Translations under genes and position numbers: made by a program
Notes under the pieces: model-generated
What the model was told of the DNA's origin: nothing
What the model saw: only the letters and a program-made list of their open reading frames with translations
The model's database searches: none
Origin: Siphonodentalium dalli
Taxonomy: Eukaryota > Mollusca > Scaphopoda > Gadilida > Siphonodentaliidae
Length of the DNA: 64,000 nt
Reading direction: 5' to 3'
NCBI GenBank assembly: GCA_032622095.1
Contig: CP136066.1
Location: 231,326,961-231,390,960, forward strand
Part shown: positions 31,605-41,640 of the stretch, piece after piece
How positions within the stretch are numbered: the first letter of the stretch is position 1
Layout: each line of letters opens with the position of its first letter

Positions 31605-32429
31605 GTAGAGGGCGTACCCATATTTGGTGACCCCATTTTTTGAATGATTTATAACTTTCGGTAGGTCTTGTACATGTAAAAACGAGAACATCTTACCACT
31701 ACCACCAAAGCTACATGCGTATTTTGGTAAAGTATAAAAGACGAGTTATATAGTAAGTTGATCAGTTCTATGTACACCGGTTATTCACATTCACTCATAT
31801 TGGGAGAGAGACAGGTTGTCTGGTTGTGGGGCATAATGCGACACTCGGGTACAACCAGTACGAGAAAAATTTATGATCAGGCATATCGTAAATCAAACCT
31901 GGTAAAATAAATCTTATCGTAACCTTAGTTCAAAAGAAAATAAATTAAAAAACATATTCGATCATTCCCAAACATTAAAACATGATATAGATGAATAATT
32001 ATTGTTAACCCTATACCCCGGCCATTTTCCTGAAATCAAAACTTTATGGTGCTATTTTTACCCGCCATATAAATCAATAAAATGTCTCATTGGTCTGCTG
32101 GTGACTTTAAATAACGCTTATACATTCGTTCAATCCACAAAAGAAAAGAAACTGCAGTTGGTCTTGCATTTATTAAGTTCGGTATATGCTGATGTTGTAA
32201 TGTCAAATGTGTCTCATTGTACCCCGTGTATGGGGCATAATGCGACGGATTGGGTAGGTCGACGGGGAGTAATGGTGTTCAGAAATTGGTGCTTCCTAGG
32301 CAAGTGTGAGTAATAATATGTATACTAGAAATATTTATCTAACTTTTAGTTTAATAATTTGTGCTCTTCCATCGTTTTTAGTGGCATGGTGGGGTCTAAT
32401 GTGCTTATGTGTCTCATTATGCCCCACAT
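31605..32429. other. Right interior of the TA-flanked transposon
   Basis: Contains two internal copies of the terminal motif TGGGGCATAATGCGAC and AT-rich sequence. The 103-codon frame at 32002-32313 has no recognisable domain. Confidence 0.5.
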
Positions 32430-32434
32430 TACCC

Positions 32435-32522
32435 TACAATCCTTATTTGGTGCCGTGTCCAATATGATTCGCACCTGTACAATCCTTATTTGGTGCCGTG
32501 TCCAATATGATTCGCACCTGGG
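32435..32522. repeat. 46-bp tandem repeat, right part
   Basis: TACAATCCTTATTTGGTGCC, then CAATATGATTCGCACCTGTA and a second copy. It is the continuation of 26975-27029. Confidence 0.85.
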
Positions 32523-32603
32523 ATGATTGTTTGATTATTCAATTTTCAATTTAAATCTCTAACAATTACAATAAACTATGTACCAGTATATTGCAGATAT
32601 CTG

Positions 32604-33277
32604 ATACAGTAATGCTGTAAATAATCGACGCCTTAAAGGTACTCAATCCGAACAGAGGGTCCCCATCTCAACAGATTCCAACAACAACAATCCGATCAGA
32701 GGGTCCTATATTACTATTTCTTTGGCTTTGGGGGTAAAAGATATTTGATTCGAGTCGAGGAACCCATCAAACAAAGCTCAGAGTTATTAGATATTGATTT
32801 TTTGAAATTTGTTATTTTCTCGAGATGAGTACTAATAATTGCCGTCAATTTCGTAACCTGCTCGAGATGTGTACACCAAAACACTATTCAAACAGACAAG
32901 GATGGATAACTCTAAAATCAAGTGGTAATAATAACGCAATTTTGACTGTGTTCTGGGCCAGAAAGTATTCCCGATAATGAAAAATAATAGATTTCTAAAA
33001 TCGATATCTAACAAATCTGAGTGACTTCCTCGACTCGAATCAAATATTTTTTTTACCCCCGAAGCCATTGAAATAGTAATTGAGAGGAGTTTTATCGGAT
33101 TGAGTACCTTTAACCACAGCAGAATTATGGGTAATTTTTCAGGATTTAGTCGGAAATATGGCTCTCACTGAGAGCTTTCCGATGAATGACAACAAGCCAT
33201 ATCTCCGACTAAATCATGAAAAATTACCCATAATTCTGCCGTGGTTAAGGAGTCGATTATTTACGGCTTTACTGTAC
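32604..33277. mobile_element. Family B MITE split by a family D element
   Basis: The left arm TACAGTAATGCTGTAAATAA and TCGACGCC stops at 32632; the rest resumes at TTAACCACAGCAGAATTATG (33110) and ends TTACTGTA. Removing the insert and one TTAA restores the family B arm exactly. Confidence 0.92.
32637..33109. mobile_element. Family D TTAA element nested in family B
   Basis: Ends AGGTACTCAATCCGA and TCGGATTGAGTACCT, 473 bp. TTAA is on both sides, and the uninterrupted family B sequence CCTTAACCACAG shows the single TTAA target. Other copies at 12829, 35450, 40628 and 51756 are likewise bounded by TTAA at every end that survives. Confidence 0.9.
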
Positions 33278-33495
33278 ATGTACATTTATATGGATGTACC
33301 GTGCACCCTGCAACTATTATTCTGACCTGTAGTACTATGTAGGCACCCGGGAGCAGTTCAGACCAGTCGATGGGGGTGCAGATGGAAATTCAAGTTTGAC
33401 ACCCCCACCCTTAACAGGGACCCCCCTAGCTACATCCCTGCTTCTAGTGATTCTCAGCCTGAAGAATCCCATGTTTTGAACCAGTCTGTAAAAAG

Positions 33496-34405
33496 TAAGC
33501 CTTGAAATAGTGTGTCTGTCATTTGCAGAATGAGGTCACCAGAGTGAATTTAGTGATGCTATCCCGCATGACAGGCTAGCATCACCAAATTCACCTTCTA
33601 GGAAAAAAATTCTGCTTAAACATCAAATGCTATTGGAGACAAAGGATCAGATTGAATTTCCCCAGTTGTCGTTGGTAATATTCACCCATTAGTCACCTCG
33701 ATTATGTTCACCCATTAGTCACCTCGATTATGTTCACCCATTAGTCACCTCGATTATGTTCACCCATTAGTCACCTCGATTATGTTCACCCATTAGTCAC
33801 CTCGATTATGTTCACCCATTAGTCACCTCGATTATGTTCACCCATTAGTCACCTCGATTATGTTCACCCATTAGTCACCTCGATTATGTTCACCCATTAG
33901 TCACCTCGATTATGTTCACCCATTAGTCACCTCGATTATGTTCACCCATTAGTCACCTCGATTATGTTCACCCATTAGTCACCTCGATTATGTTCACCCA
34001 TTAGTCACCTCGATTATGTTCACCCATTAGTCACCTCGATTATGTTCACCCATTAGTCACCTCGATTATGTTCACCCATTAGTCACCTCGATTATGTTCA
34101 CCCATTAGTCACCTCGATTATGTTCACCCATTAGTCACCTCGATTATGTTCACCCATTAGTCACCTCGATTATGCAATGTATCTTCTGCAAATTATGGAT
34201 ATAGAAATTGAAGAGAAGGGAAAAAGTAAGTAAAAACAATGTTAATTTGAGACTATAGACACTTCCCAGAATATGAGGCCTATGCAGAATGAGGTCCCCA
34301 GAGGGTGAATTTAGTGACGCTAGCCCGCTATGCAGGGTAGCATCACTAAATTCACTGTCTGGGGACCTCATTCTGCAAATGGCAGACACACTATTTCAAG
34401 GCTTA
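33496..34405. mobile_element. Family A MITE expanded by an internal minisatellite
   Basis: TAAGCCTTGAAATAGTGTG to CTATTTCAAGGCTTA; the flanking octamers GTAAAAAG and GTAAAGGT are similar. Both hairpins are present, but the segment between them has grown by a 19-copy array (33681-34174). Confidence 0.85.
33681..34174. repeat. 26-bp tandem array, 19 copies, inside a family A MITE
   Basis: Unit TTCACCCATTAGTCACCTCG plus ATTATG, with virtually no variation between copies. The unit is present once in other family A copies (for example near 53060 and 57652), so the array is a local amplification. Confidence 0.97.
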
Positions 34406-34754
34406 GTAAAGGTGATAAGCACTCGGTCAGTGGGTGTCTGAACTCGGTGAGTTGTCTTTCCTGGTTAGAAGATCAAAGAAAACAGTGACATTTACCGACC
34501 ATTCACTGTCGTCTGCTGACAGCCGTCTTATTCAATAGGTCACATGTAATAGCTGTCCATGGTGGTTGTAGGTTTGCTGCTGTGTTTTGTCGTTTTGTGT
34601 TAGCTGATCCTAATCACCCTGTTCTTAAGGGGGTGGTTTGGTGACATATTTTAAATGGGACCCCCAACAGGGTTTCATGGAAATCTCTGGGGCAAAAGTC
34701 ACAAAATGGTAAGTTTGGCAAATGTTGTTATTTTATTATATCAGGAGCACCCCT
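34406..34754. other. Intergenic stretch without recognised features
   Basis: A short T-C-rich and G-rich region; no splice-bordered exon is supported. Confidence 0.4.
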
Positions 34755-34775
34755 TGTCCGCAAATCTGACGTTAA

Positions 34776-35198
34776 TTATCAGAGCACTTTTCTTTCTTTC
34801 CCCGGACCATAAGAGAATGGAATGCTATACCAACGGAAATAGTCACCATCATTCCAGTTGATGAGTTCAGGAGGCCCCCACCCCCCCCCCCCCCTTTCAT
34901 AAGCCGTATACCATGCCCTGGTATGAGGTACGCCGTATTCCGGCCCCTCTGTTAGGAGGTATTCGGTATTCCAAAATACCGGTATTCGTACGCCGATCCT
35001 CCAAAAAATGAAGTTTTTATATATTTTTATGTATTCCATATGGCTGTTAACTGGTATTCCGTATTCCACCCTCTGTGTTAAGTGGTATTCCGTATTCCAG
35101 GGGGGTGGGGGATGGGGGCCTCGTTCAGGACCAGGATGATGAACCAACTATTACTATATCCATGCTGGACGTCCCAGAAAACTCATTCGACCCAGTAA
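34776..35198 (+). pseudogene. LINE ORF2 C-terminus interrupted by a 252-bp insertion
   Basis: SEHFSFFPRTIREWNAIP followed by TEIVTIIPVDEFR is the conserved extreme C-terminus of many non-LTR ORF2 proteins (FFPRTIxxWNxLP). The frame breaks at 34871. After the insert (ending 35122) and one duplicated GTTCAG, it continues TRMMNQLLLYPCW and ends TAA at 35196-35198. Only this 3' end of the LINE is present. Confidence 0.75.
34871..35122. mobile_element. 252-bp MITE with GAGGCCCCCA ends and 6-bp duplication
   Basis: GAGGCCCCCACCCCC on the left, GGGGGATGGGGGCCTC on the right; GTTCAG on both sides. The inside is built of GGTATTC(C/G)GTATTCC repeats. It interrupts a LINE frame, so the target sequence is known. 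Confidence 0.75.
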
Positions 35199-35449
35199 AG
35201 AATCCAATCAACTAATCATGACTTCCAAATTCAAATCAAATTCAATTCAAATCAAATCAATTATTTTATCACAAACCCTAATCATGAAGAGAAATTATCG
35301 ACAGTCGTTGCCAAAATAAATTAGTCATAATCATCAGCATGTTGATGGTGGACTGTAATCGGAAGAAAAAGAAGAGCATAGTTGGGTCCACAAACTAGAG
35401 TACCCCACATGTGGGTTAAAATAAATATATATACCTGAGTTAAAGTACT
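35199..35449. other. Intergenic stretch without recognised features
   Basis: Contains a low-complexity AAATTCAAATCAAATT run near 35230-35265. Confidence 0.4.
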
Positions 35450-35870
35450 CAATCCGATTCGATGGTCCCCATATCATCAGATTCCAACAACAACATTTTT
35501 TGAAATGCTGCTTCAGTTATCCAAATCGATTAATTGCCCAAAAATAATAAAAAAAAATGTCAACTATAGTATAAAAAAATGCCCAAAACCTGTTATTTAT
35601 CAACATTTTGTTCAATGAAATTTTGCCCGTTTGTCAAATATCTGACACAAAAAGCCACTCGGATAACTCGGAATTTAGAGTTATCCATCTTCATCCGCCA
35701 TTTAGTCTGAAACCGTCTTCTCGTCAACCTTTTACTGGGGCACTAAAATTTATTGGTAGTGAAAAATAATAGGTTTCAAAATCAATAGGCCTATCTGATC
35801 ACTGAGCTTTGATGGGTGGGTTCCTTGACTCGAATCAAATATTTTTTACCCCGAAGCCAATAATAATTTG
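35450..35870. mobile_element. Family D TTAA element, right end truncated
   Basis: TTAA-AGTACTCAATCCGATTC on the left; the right arm has GGGTGGGTTCCTTGACTCGA and TTTTTTACCCCGAAGCC, then stops before the terminal GAGTACCT. Confidence 0.75.
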
Positions 35871-36096
35871 CGAGCGTTAATTTGAGTTATGCATCTTTTA
35901 TTGTAAAATGTTAATATAGGGGTAAAATATGTAAGTACGTTTCATTATGTGCAATTTTTTTGTTTTTGTTTTGTTTTGTTTTCAAATGTGTGTTAGTTGA
36001 TGCATTACAGAAAATAATAGATAGTTATCTGGCGATTGGGCTTTGAACATGTTTCAGTTAGAAACACTAAGGATAGGTATTTTTTACATGAAATAT

Positions 36097-36512
36097 ATGG
36101 GAGGCCAAATTCACATTTATTAATAATTGCGCTTCAGCGCAATTCAATTGCGCTTCAGGCCAATTCAATTGCGCTTTAGTGCAATCCAGCCTGATTTATA
36201 TCAATTGCACTTCATCGCAATTATTGTTACAAGCTTACACCCCTGAACTGGGGTTTAACCTGATATGGGAAAATAATTGCGCTGAAGCGCAATTGAATTG
36301 CGCGATTAATTTTGTATTTGATTTATTTATTAACTCGGGGTTAGCCATATATTGGGAAAATAATTGCACTTTAGCGCAATTAATTTTGTATTGGATTTAT
36401 TCATTAATTTACTGGGGGGATTTGCCATATAGGGAAAATTAATTGCGCTGAAGCCCAATTGGATTGCGCTGAAGCACAATTATTAATAAATGTGAATTTG
36501 GCTCCCATAGAA
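36097..36512. mobile_element. Inverted-repeat element with GCGCTTCAGCGC palindromes
   Basis: ATGGGAGGCCAAATTCACAT and TTATTAATAATTGCGC on the left are mirrored on the right (GAATTTGGCTCCCAT). Inside are repeated AATTGCGCTTCAGCGCAATT palindromes, many one base different. Dense small palindromes inside longer inverted arms are unusual. Confidence 0.8.
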
Positions 36513-36814
36513 ATATTCATGGTTGTTACACAGTTTTCATTAATATAACCAAATCAATTCAAATTAAATTAATTGTGAAAAACACTGTAATTTGCCATGA
36601 TATTGTTCAAAGCAAATAAATAAGATTATGTCAAATCAAAATGTTCTGTCTAAAAAATCAGGATGTAATAGAAGGAAAAAAACAGATGCCTACAAAACTC
36701 AAGTGACCTTACATCTAACATGAGGATTCATGTTACATAAAACTGATAAATGATTTGCTCCAAAGATTAACATGGAAAGCCCCATTCAAAAACCGCCCAC
36801 TTAAATGCTCCCTT
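36513..36814. other. Intergenic stretch without recognised features
   Basis: AT-rich; nothing recognised. Confidence 0.4.
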
Positions 36815-37094
36815 CAAGCCTGAGTTTAGTGTGCCTATCATTTGCAGAATAAGGTCCACAGAGGGTGAATTTTATAATTTCACAATAGAGGTTCCCAATG
36901 GGTGTACATCACAATATTCACCATTTGGGAACCTCAATCTGAATCTATGTCTCCCATAGCAGATGAGGCCATGCAGAATAAGTTCCTAAGAGGGTGAATT
37001 TGGTGATGATTGCCCGCTATGTGGGATAGCGTCACTAAATTCACCCTCTGGGGACCTCATTCCGCAAATGACAGGCACACTAAACTCAGGCTTG
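36815..37094. mobile_element. Family A MITE, left hairpin deleted
   Basis: CAAGCCTGAGTTTAGTGTGC to AACTCAGGCTTG; only one arm of the left hairpin remains (GGTCCACAGAGGGTGAAT). Confidence 0.8.
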
Positions 37095-37191
37095 CCCCCC
37101 CCCCTTAACTGCAGTGTGTGGAGTAAGAATGTTCTATTGACAGGTGACACTCAAAGAAATAATGACACACAGAACAATACCCCCTTATGTT

Positions 37192-37720
37192 ATGCCTGCA
37201 TGGACTTAGTATGAATGAGAGTGGCTTTGTGTGTAAGCCTGCAAATGTCGTGTCTGTCATTTGCAGAATGAGGTCCCCAGAGGGTGAATTTAGTGATGCT
37301 ATCCCGCACAGTGGGCTAGCATAACCAAATTCACCCTCTAGAGACCTCATTCTGCTTAGGCCTCATCTTCTAGGAAGTATGTATAGTCTCAAATTAACAT
37401 TGTTTTAGTTACATTTTCCCTTCTGTGAAGTTTCTATATCCCCTAATTTGCAGAAGATAAAATGCATAATCGAGGTGCCCAATGGGTGAACATCACCAAC
37501 TTCAACTGGGGAACTTCAATCTGATCCTAGGTCTGCCATAGCAGTTGAGGGCCTTAGCAGAATGAGGTCCCCAGAGGGTGAATTTAGTGATGCTAGCCCG
37601 CTATGCGGGATAGTGTCACTAAATTCACCCTCTGGGGACCTCATTCTGCAAATGACAGACACGCTATTTGCCTGCATGGACTTAGTATGAATGAGAGTGG
37701 CCTGTGTGGTATGTATAGAG
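37192..37720. mobile_element. Family A MITE between ~45-bp direct repeats
   Basis: The element runs from about 37232 (AAGCCTGCAAATGTCGTGTC) to about 37672. GCCTGCATGGACTTAGTATG and AATGAGAGTGGC occur both before (37193) and after (37671) it. Both hairpins are intact. Confidence 0.78.
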
Positions 37721-38090
37721 ATGATATTCCTGGTCACAGTGGCTGGTTACATTCATGGGGCTTACTACACTGTGACATCAAACTTCAAATACATACATAC
37801 CCCAGTCAGTAACAGTATATAAGATGGATCAGGATGTACCCCGCACTCGTTACCTTCAATAAATGGGACCTCAATAAATCACCTTGTAACGATGATAGTG
37901 ATCTGTTTATGTTCTCACCTCTATATGATTCAACTAATAGCATTGTGAGGAATTCACCTGTTAAATGGGATTTATTTCTGTGACACTCAGAAAGGTATTT
38001 ACCTGTTCAGTAACACCTGTAATTAGGGTTTACTCTCACTTTGACACACCCTATTATCTGATTATATTTACTATTATATGATGCACATAC
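37721..38090. other. Intergenic stretch without recognised features
   Basis: AATAAA-like CAATAAATGGGACCTCAATAAATC at 37856-37880 could be polyadenylation signals, but no exon leads to them. Confidence 0.35.
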
Positions 38091-38091
38091 A

Positions 38092-39095
38092 GGTAAACAA
38101 ATGAAGCTTGAAATTGTTTGCTTTTCTTTCCGTGAATGAGTTGATTAAGGAAGAACACTAATGCGATTTATTTTTTGACATTTTTTTGTACTGTGCAAAA
38201 TATCACGTCATGAGGTTTATGTTGATGGAGTTTTAATATTTCCGATGAGGTTTGTATACATGATAATTGTAATACATTAGATGTTTGTATTGATTGACCA
38301 TTTGGTCTAATTATGCTGATTGAACACAGGGATGTGAAACACAGGGAGGTAGTGTGGTGTTATTTACCATTGAATAGTTATTGTAAACTATGTGTTGTTA
38401 GACCAATAGTGCAACATTTTCATAGTTTTTGTCAAATTTAAAACTGAACGTGCCTTCAATTAGAAAATTCTTTGGGAGTTGGGGGGGGGGGGGGGGGGGG
38501 GGTGTGGGGGTGATGGGTTACAAACGCCATATTTTCTGATTATGTTTACTATTATACACGTACAGCAGGGAAATTTCCAGGGCTGTTTTGATACCTGTTA
38601 CAGGTATGGGCGCCCAAACTCAAGAAGCCCTAATGACCCCAAATTCCTAGTGGACAGTATTGAGTCAACCTGAATTTTCAAGGCAATTCAACAATATGCG
38701 ATGTAAATAAAAAATCTGCAGTTGCAATACAGCCTTCATTTGCATGTTGAATTTTTAAATCAGAAATATTATGTCATATTTATAATATATGCGTCTGTAT
38801 CTGTGTTGGTTCGGTGTAGAAGCCGTATTTTAAAGTTATATTGGGATACCGGTACATATCCTCTGCTGGAAACAGGTGTCCCCAAATTATCTCTGGATTC
38901 TTCCCTGACGTACAGGTAAACAAAAATGAAGCTTGAAATTGTTTGCTTTTCTTTCACTGAATGAGTTGATGTAGGAAGGACACTAATGTGATTTATATTT
39001 TGACATTTTATTTTTCACTGGCTGCAAAATATCACATCATGAGGTTTATGTTGCTGGAGTTTAAATATTTTCGATGAGGTTTGTATACTTGATAC
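38092..39095. repeat. Direct repeat pair of ~175 bp, 826 bp apart
   Basis: AATGAAGCTTGAAATTGTTT and CATGAGGTTTATGTTG appear in the same order at 38092-38265 and 38918-39095, at roughly 85-90% similarity by eye. The sequence between includes a G-run (about 38479-38502). Confidence 0.8.
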
Positions 39096-39228
39096 TCATA
39101 AGTCTGTGTGAATAGGTATGTGTGCTGATTGATTGATTGATTGATTGATTTTTGTTATTGGCAATGACATATGTGAATATATATGAACAAAATTTATTAC
39201 ATAATAACCCCAAATAACTTTTAAGTTG

Positions 39229-39986
39229 TACAGTAATGCCCTAAATAATCGACTCCTCAACCACAACAGAATTATGGGTATCGGAAATATGGCTTGTTGC
39301 CATTCATTGGAAAGCTCTCACTGAGAACTTTCCGATGAATGGCAACAAGCCATATTTCGGACTAAATCCTGAAAAGTTACCCATAATTCTTCTGTGGTTA
39401 AGGAGCAGGGTCTGCGCTGGACCAAAATTAACTTTTTTTGCCAAATGAAAATATTTTTTGCCAGAATTTGCCAAATGTTATCTCTGATAGTATCATTTTT
39501 CCTTGATTGAGTTTTATGTTTCAACACTCGCGGTTTGAACTAAGTTTGATATCGATAGGAAATCAGTTAATAATTATACTCGCATCTCTATTGTGGTTCT
39601 CATATGGATTAACTGCATCTTAATAGAGGTGTTAACTTTTCAGAAACCATATAAAACACCACTAATATAATTCTATTGTAATAGTTTCCTAAAATGAATG
39701 GTATTGATTGACCGATATTTTTTCAACTTTATTGAGGAATTAAAAAGTGACTTGCCAAATGAAAATATTTTTTGCCAAATGTGAATTAGGGAGCCATCTT
39801 GGGCACATTTTCATTCACACACTATAACTAATGTCACAGCATCACAAAAAGGTATAATGTGGATACATCCGACGATTCTAATTGTGCAAACGATAGTATA
39901 TACGCTATATAGTTTTTCCATTGGCAAATTTGGCAAATGGCAGCGCGAACCCTGTTAATGAGTCGATTATTTAGGGCATTACTGTA
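39229..39986. mobile_element. Family B MITE split by hAT-like element F
   Basis: TACAGTAATGCCCTAAATAA on the left and GGGCATTACTGTA on the right. The right arm is broken at TTAAGGAG, where a 549-bp element sits. Outside the insert the palindrome is nearly intact. Confidence 0.92.
39406..39954. mobile_element. hAT-like element F with 8-bp target duplication
   Basis: Ends CAGGGTCTGCGCTG and CAGCGCGAACCCTG are imperfect inverses. TTAAGGAG precedes and TTAATGAG follows; the intact family B target is TTAAGGAG. The interior repeats TTGCCAAATGAAAATATTTT in both halves. CAGGG ends and an 8-bp duplication fit the hAT superfamily. No transposase frame. Confidence 0.88.
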
Positions 39987-40627
39987 CATTGGATATAAAT
40001 ATTATTTGGGTGCATGATGGATGGTTGCCATGAGTTGTTTTCAAGTCTGAGGAAGGTTGAAAAAGATGATGTTAATTCTATGATTTATATTTGATAATTC
40101 TGTTCTGTAAATTATTGCCTGGGGTCACGGTCACAAAGAGAGGAACTCTCTTATTTCCATGATGGTCCTAACATATGCCTAAAATTGACAGAAGAAAAGA
40201 AATTATCAGTAGGATTGAAAACTGGAAATTTACATTCTATGGAATAGTTTGATAAAGTATAATCTGTTTAATAAAATAATGATTGTCCAGATTAGAGAGC
40301 GCAATATATATATATATAGTATTCATTGCACAAGGATGTCAAACATGGGGTAGGATGGTCTTAAGGGGTTTTCTTGCCTGAGGTAAGGCAGGAGGTGGAA
40401 AGTTTAGATGGACCTACACAGAAAACTACTTAATTGTTAAGCTAGTACATCACATGAAGGAATATATCCTCCCACCCCTCCACATCTTTCCCCCATGGGG
40501 GAGATAAACTGGTTAATTTTCAACAAGAGGGCCCAAAGAAAATTATGCTTCCTTGTCAGCAAAGATAGTTTTTCTGAGTCACATAGTCATATTGAAAGAT
40601 AATGAGACTATAACAGGCCACAACATA
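39987..40627. other. Intergenic stretch without recognised features
   Basis: Has a TATATATATA tract near 40306; no gene. Confidence 0.4.
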
Positions 40628-41115
40628 TTAAAGGTACTCAATCCGATAAAACTCCTCTCAATTACTGTTTCAATGGCTTCGGGGGTCAAAAATATTTGAT
40701 TCGAGTCGAGGAAGTCACCCATCAAAGCTCAGATTGTTTAGATATCGATTTTAGAAATCTATTATTTTTCATTATCGGGAATACTTTCTGTCCCAGATCA
40801 CAGTCAAAATTGCGTTATTATTACCACTTGATTTTAGAGTTATCCATCCTTGTCTGTTTGAATAGTGTTTTGGTGTACACATCTCGAGCAGATTACAAAG
40901 TTGAAGGCAATTATTAGTACTCATCTCGAGAAAATAACAAATTTCAAAAATCAATATCTAATAACTCTGAGCTTTGTTTGATAGGTTCCTCGACTCGAAT
41001 CAAATATCTTTTACCCTAAAAGCCAAAGAAATAGTAATATAGGACCCTCTGATCGGATTGTTGTTGTTGGAATCTGTTGAGATGGGGACCCTCTGATCGG
41101 ATTGAGTACCTTTAA
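40628..41115. mobile_element. Family D TTAA element, complete
   Basis: TTAA-AGGTACTCAATCCGATA to GATTGAGTACCT-TTAA. The right arm has a duplicated GGGACCCTCTGATCGGATTG segment. Confidence 0.88.
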
Positions 41116-41640
41116 GGTAAGAAGGGGGGGATAATCAGTGTTAATCCATGTTTTATCACAATAGTCTTCAGGTAAGTTATTGCATGTGTGGCCCTAATGT
41201 TTTCTATTTGACTCAGGTTATGGTTGTAGTGATATAATACTGATATTTTTATTTAAGATATTATTTTAAGAATTATTTTTCCATTTCAAGAATGACAGTC
41301 AGGACCACTATCTACCTTTTAATTTCAAAGGCTTGTCTCTATCATTATTTATTCATAGCTAATTTATCTAATTTATATGTTTTATCACACTCTAAATACC
41401 TCAGATCCATAAAAATATACCTGTGAATATTACTCTATACATTTTACATGGTATAACTTCATAAGGTACCATTTATCTCAATCTAAATAGAATTAAACAA
41501 TTCTGACTGTAAAGTGAACTTTGAATAAATAATAGCATGAATGATTATATGGCATGGTTCATGACTGTTGTAAATTTCAAGAGATTGTTGTCAAAGTTGA
41601 AGCCTTTATAGTGCCATTAGAGATTTTCGCCTTTTAAAAA
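41116..41640. other. AT-rich intergenic stretch without recognised features
   Basis: No exon, no inverted ends. Confidence 0.4.

Larger units (their letters stand above)
27030..32434. mobile_element. 5.4-kb TA-flanked transposon with GGGTAATGTGGGGCA ends, containing nested elements
   Basis: Left end GGGTAATGTGGGGCACAATG at a TA (27028-27029); right end CATTATGCCCCACATTACCC followed by TA. Inverted ends plus a TA duplication point to Tc1/mariner-like or another TA-targeting DNA transposon. The tandem repeat it entered supplies intact empty sites (CACCTGTACAATCC at 26981 and 32475). Related pieces TGGGGCATAATGCGAC occur inside at about 31829 and 32231. The interior is mostly a foldback element (27119-31604) carrying a LINE fragment. 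No complete transposase is visible. Confidence 0.82.

Noticed and set aside
32002-32313. 103-codon frame with several cysteines considered as transposase remnant
   Set aside because: No DDE-type or zinc-finger spacing and no similarity I recognise.
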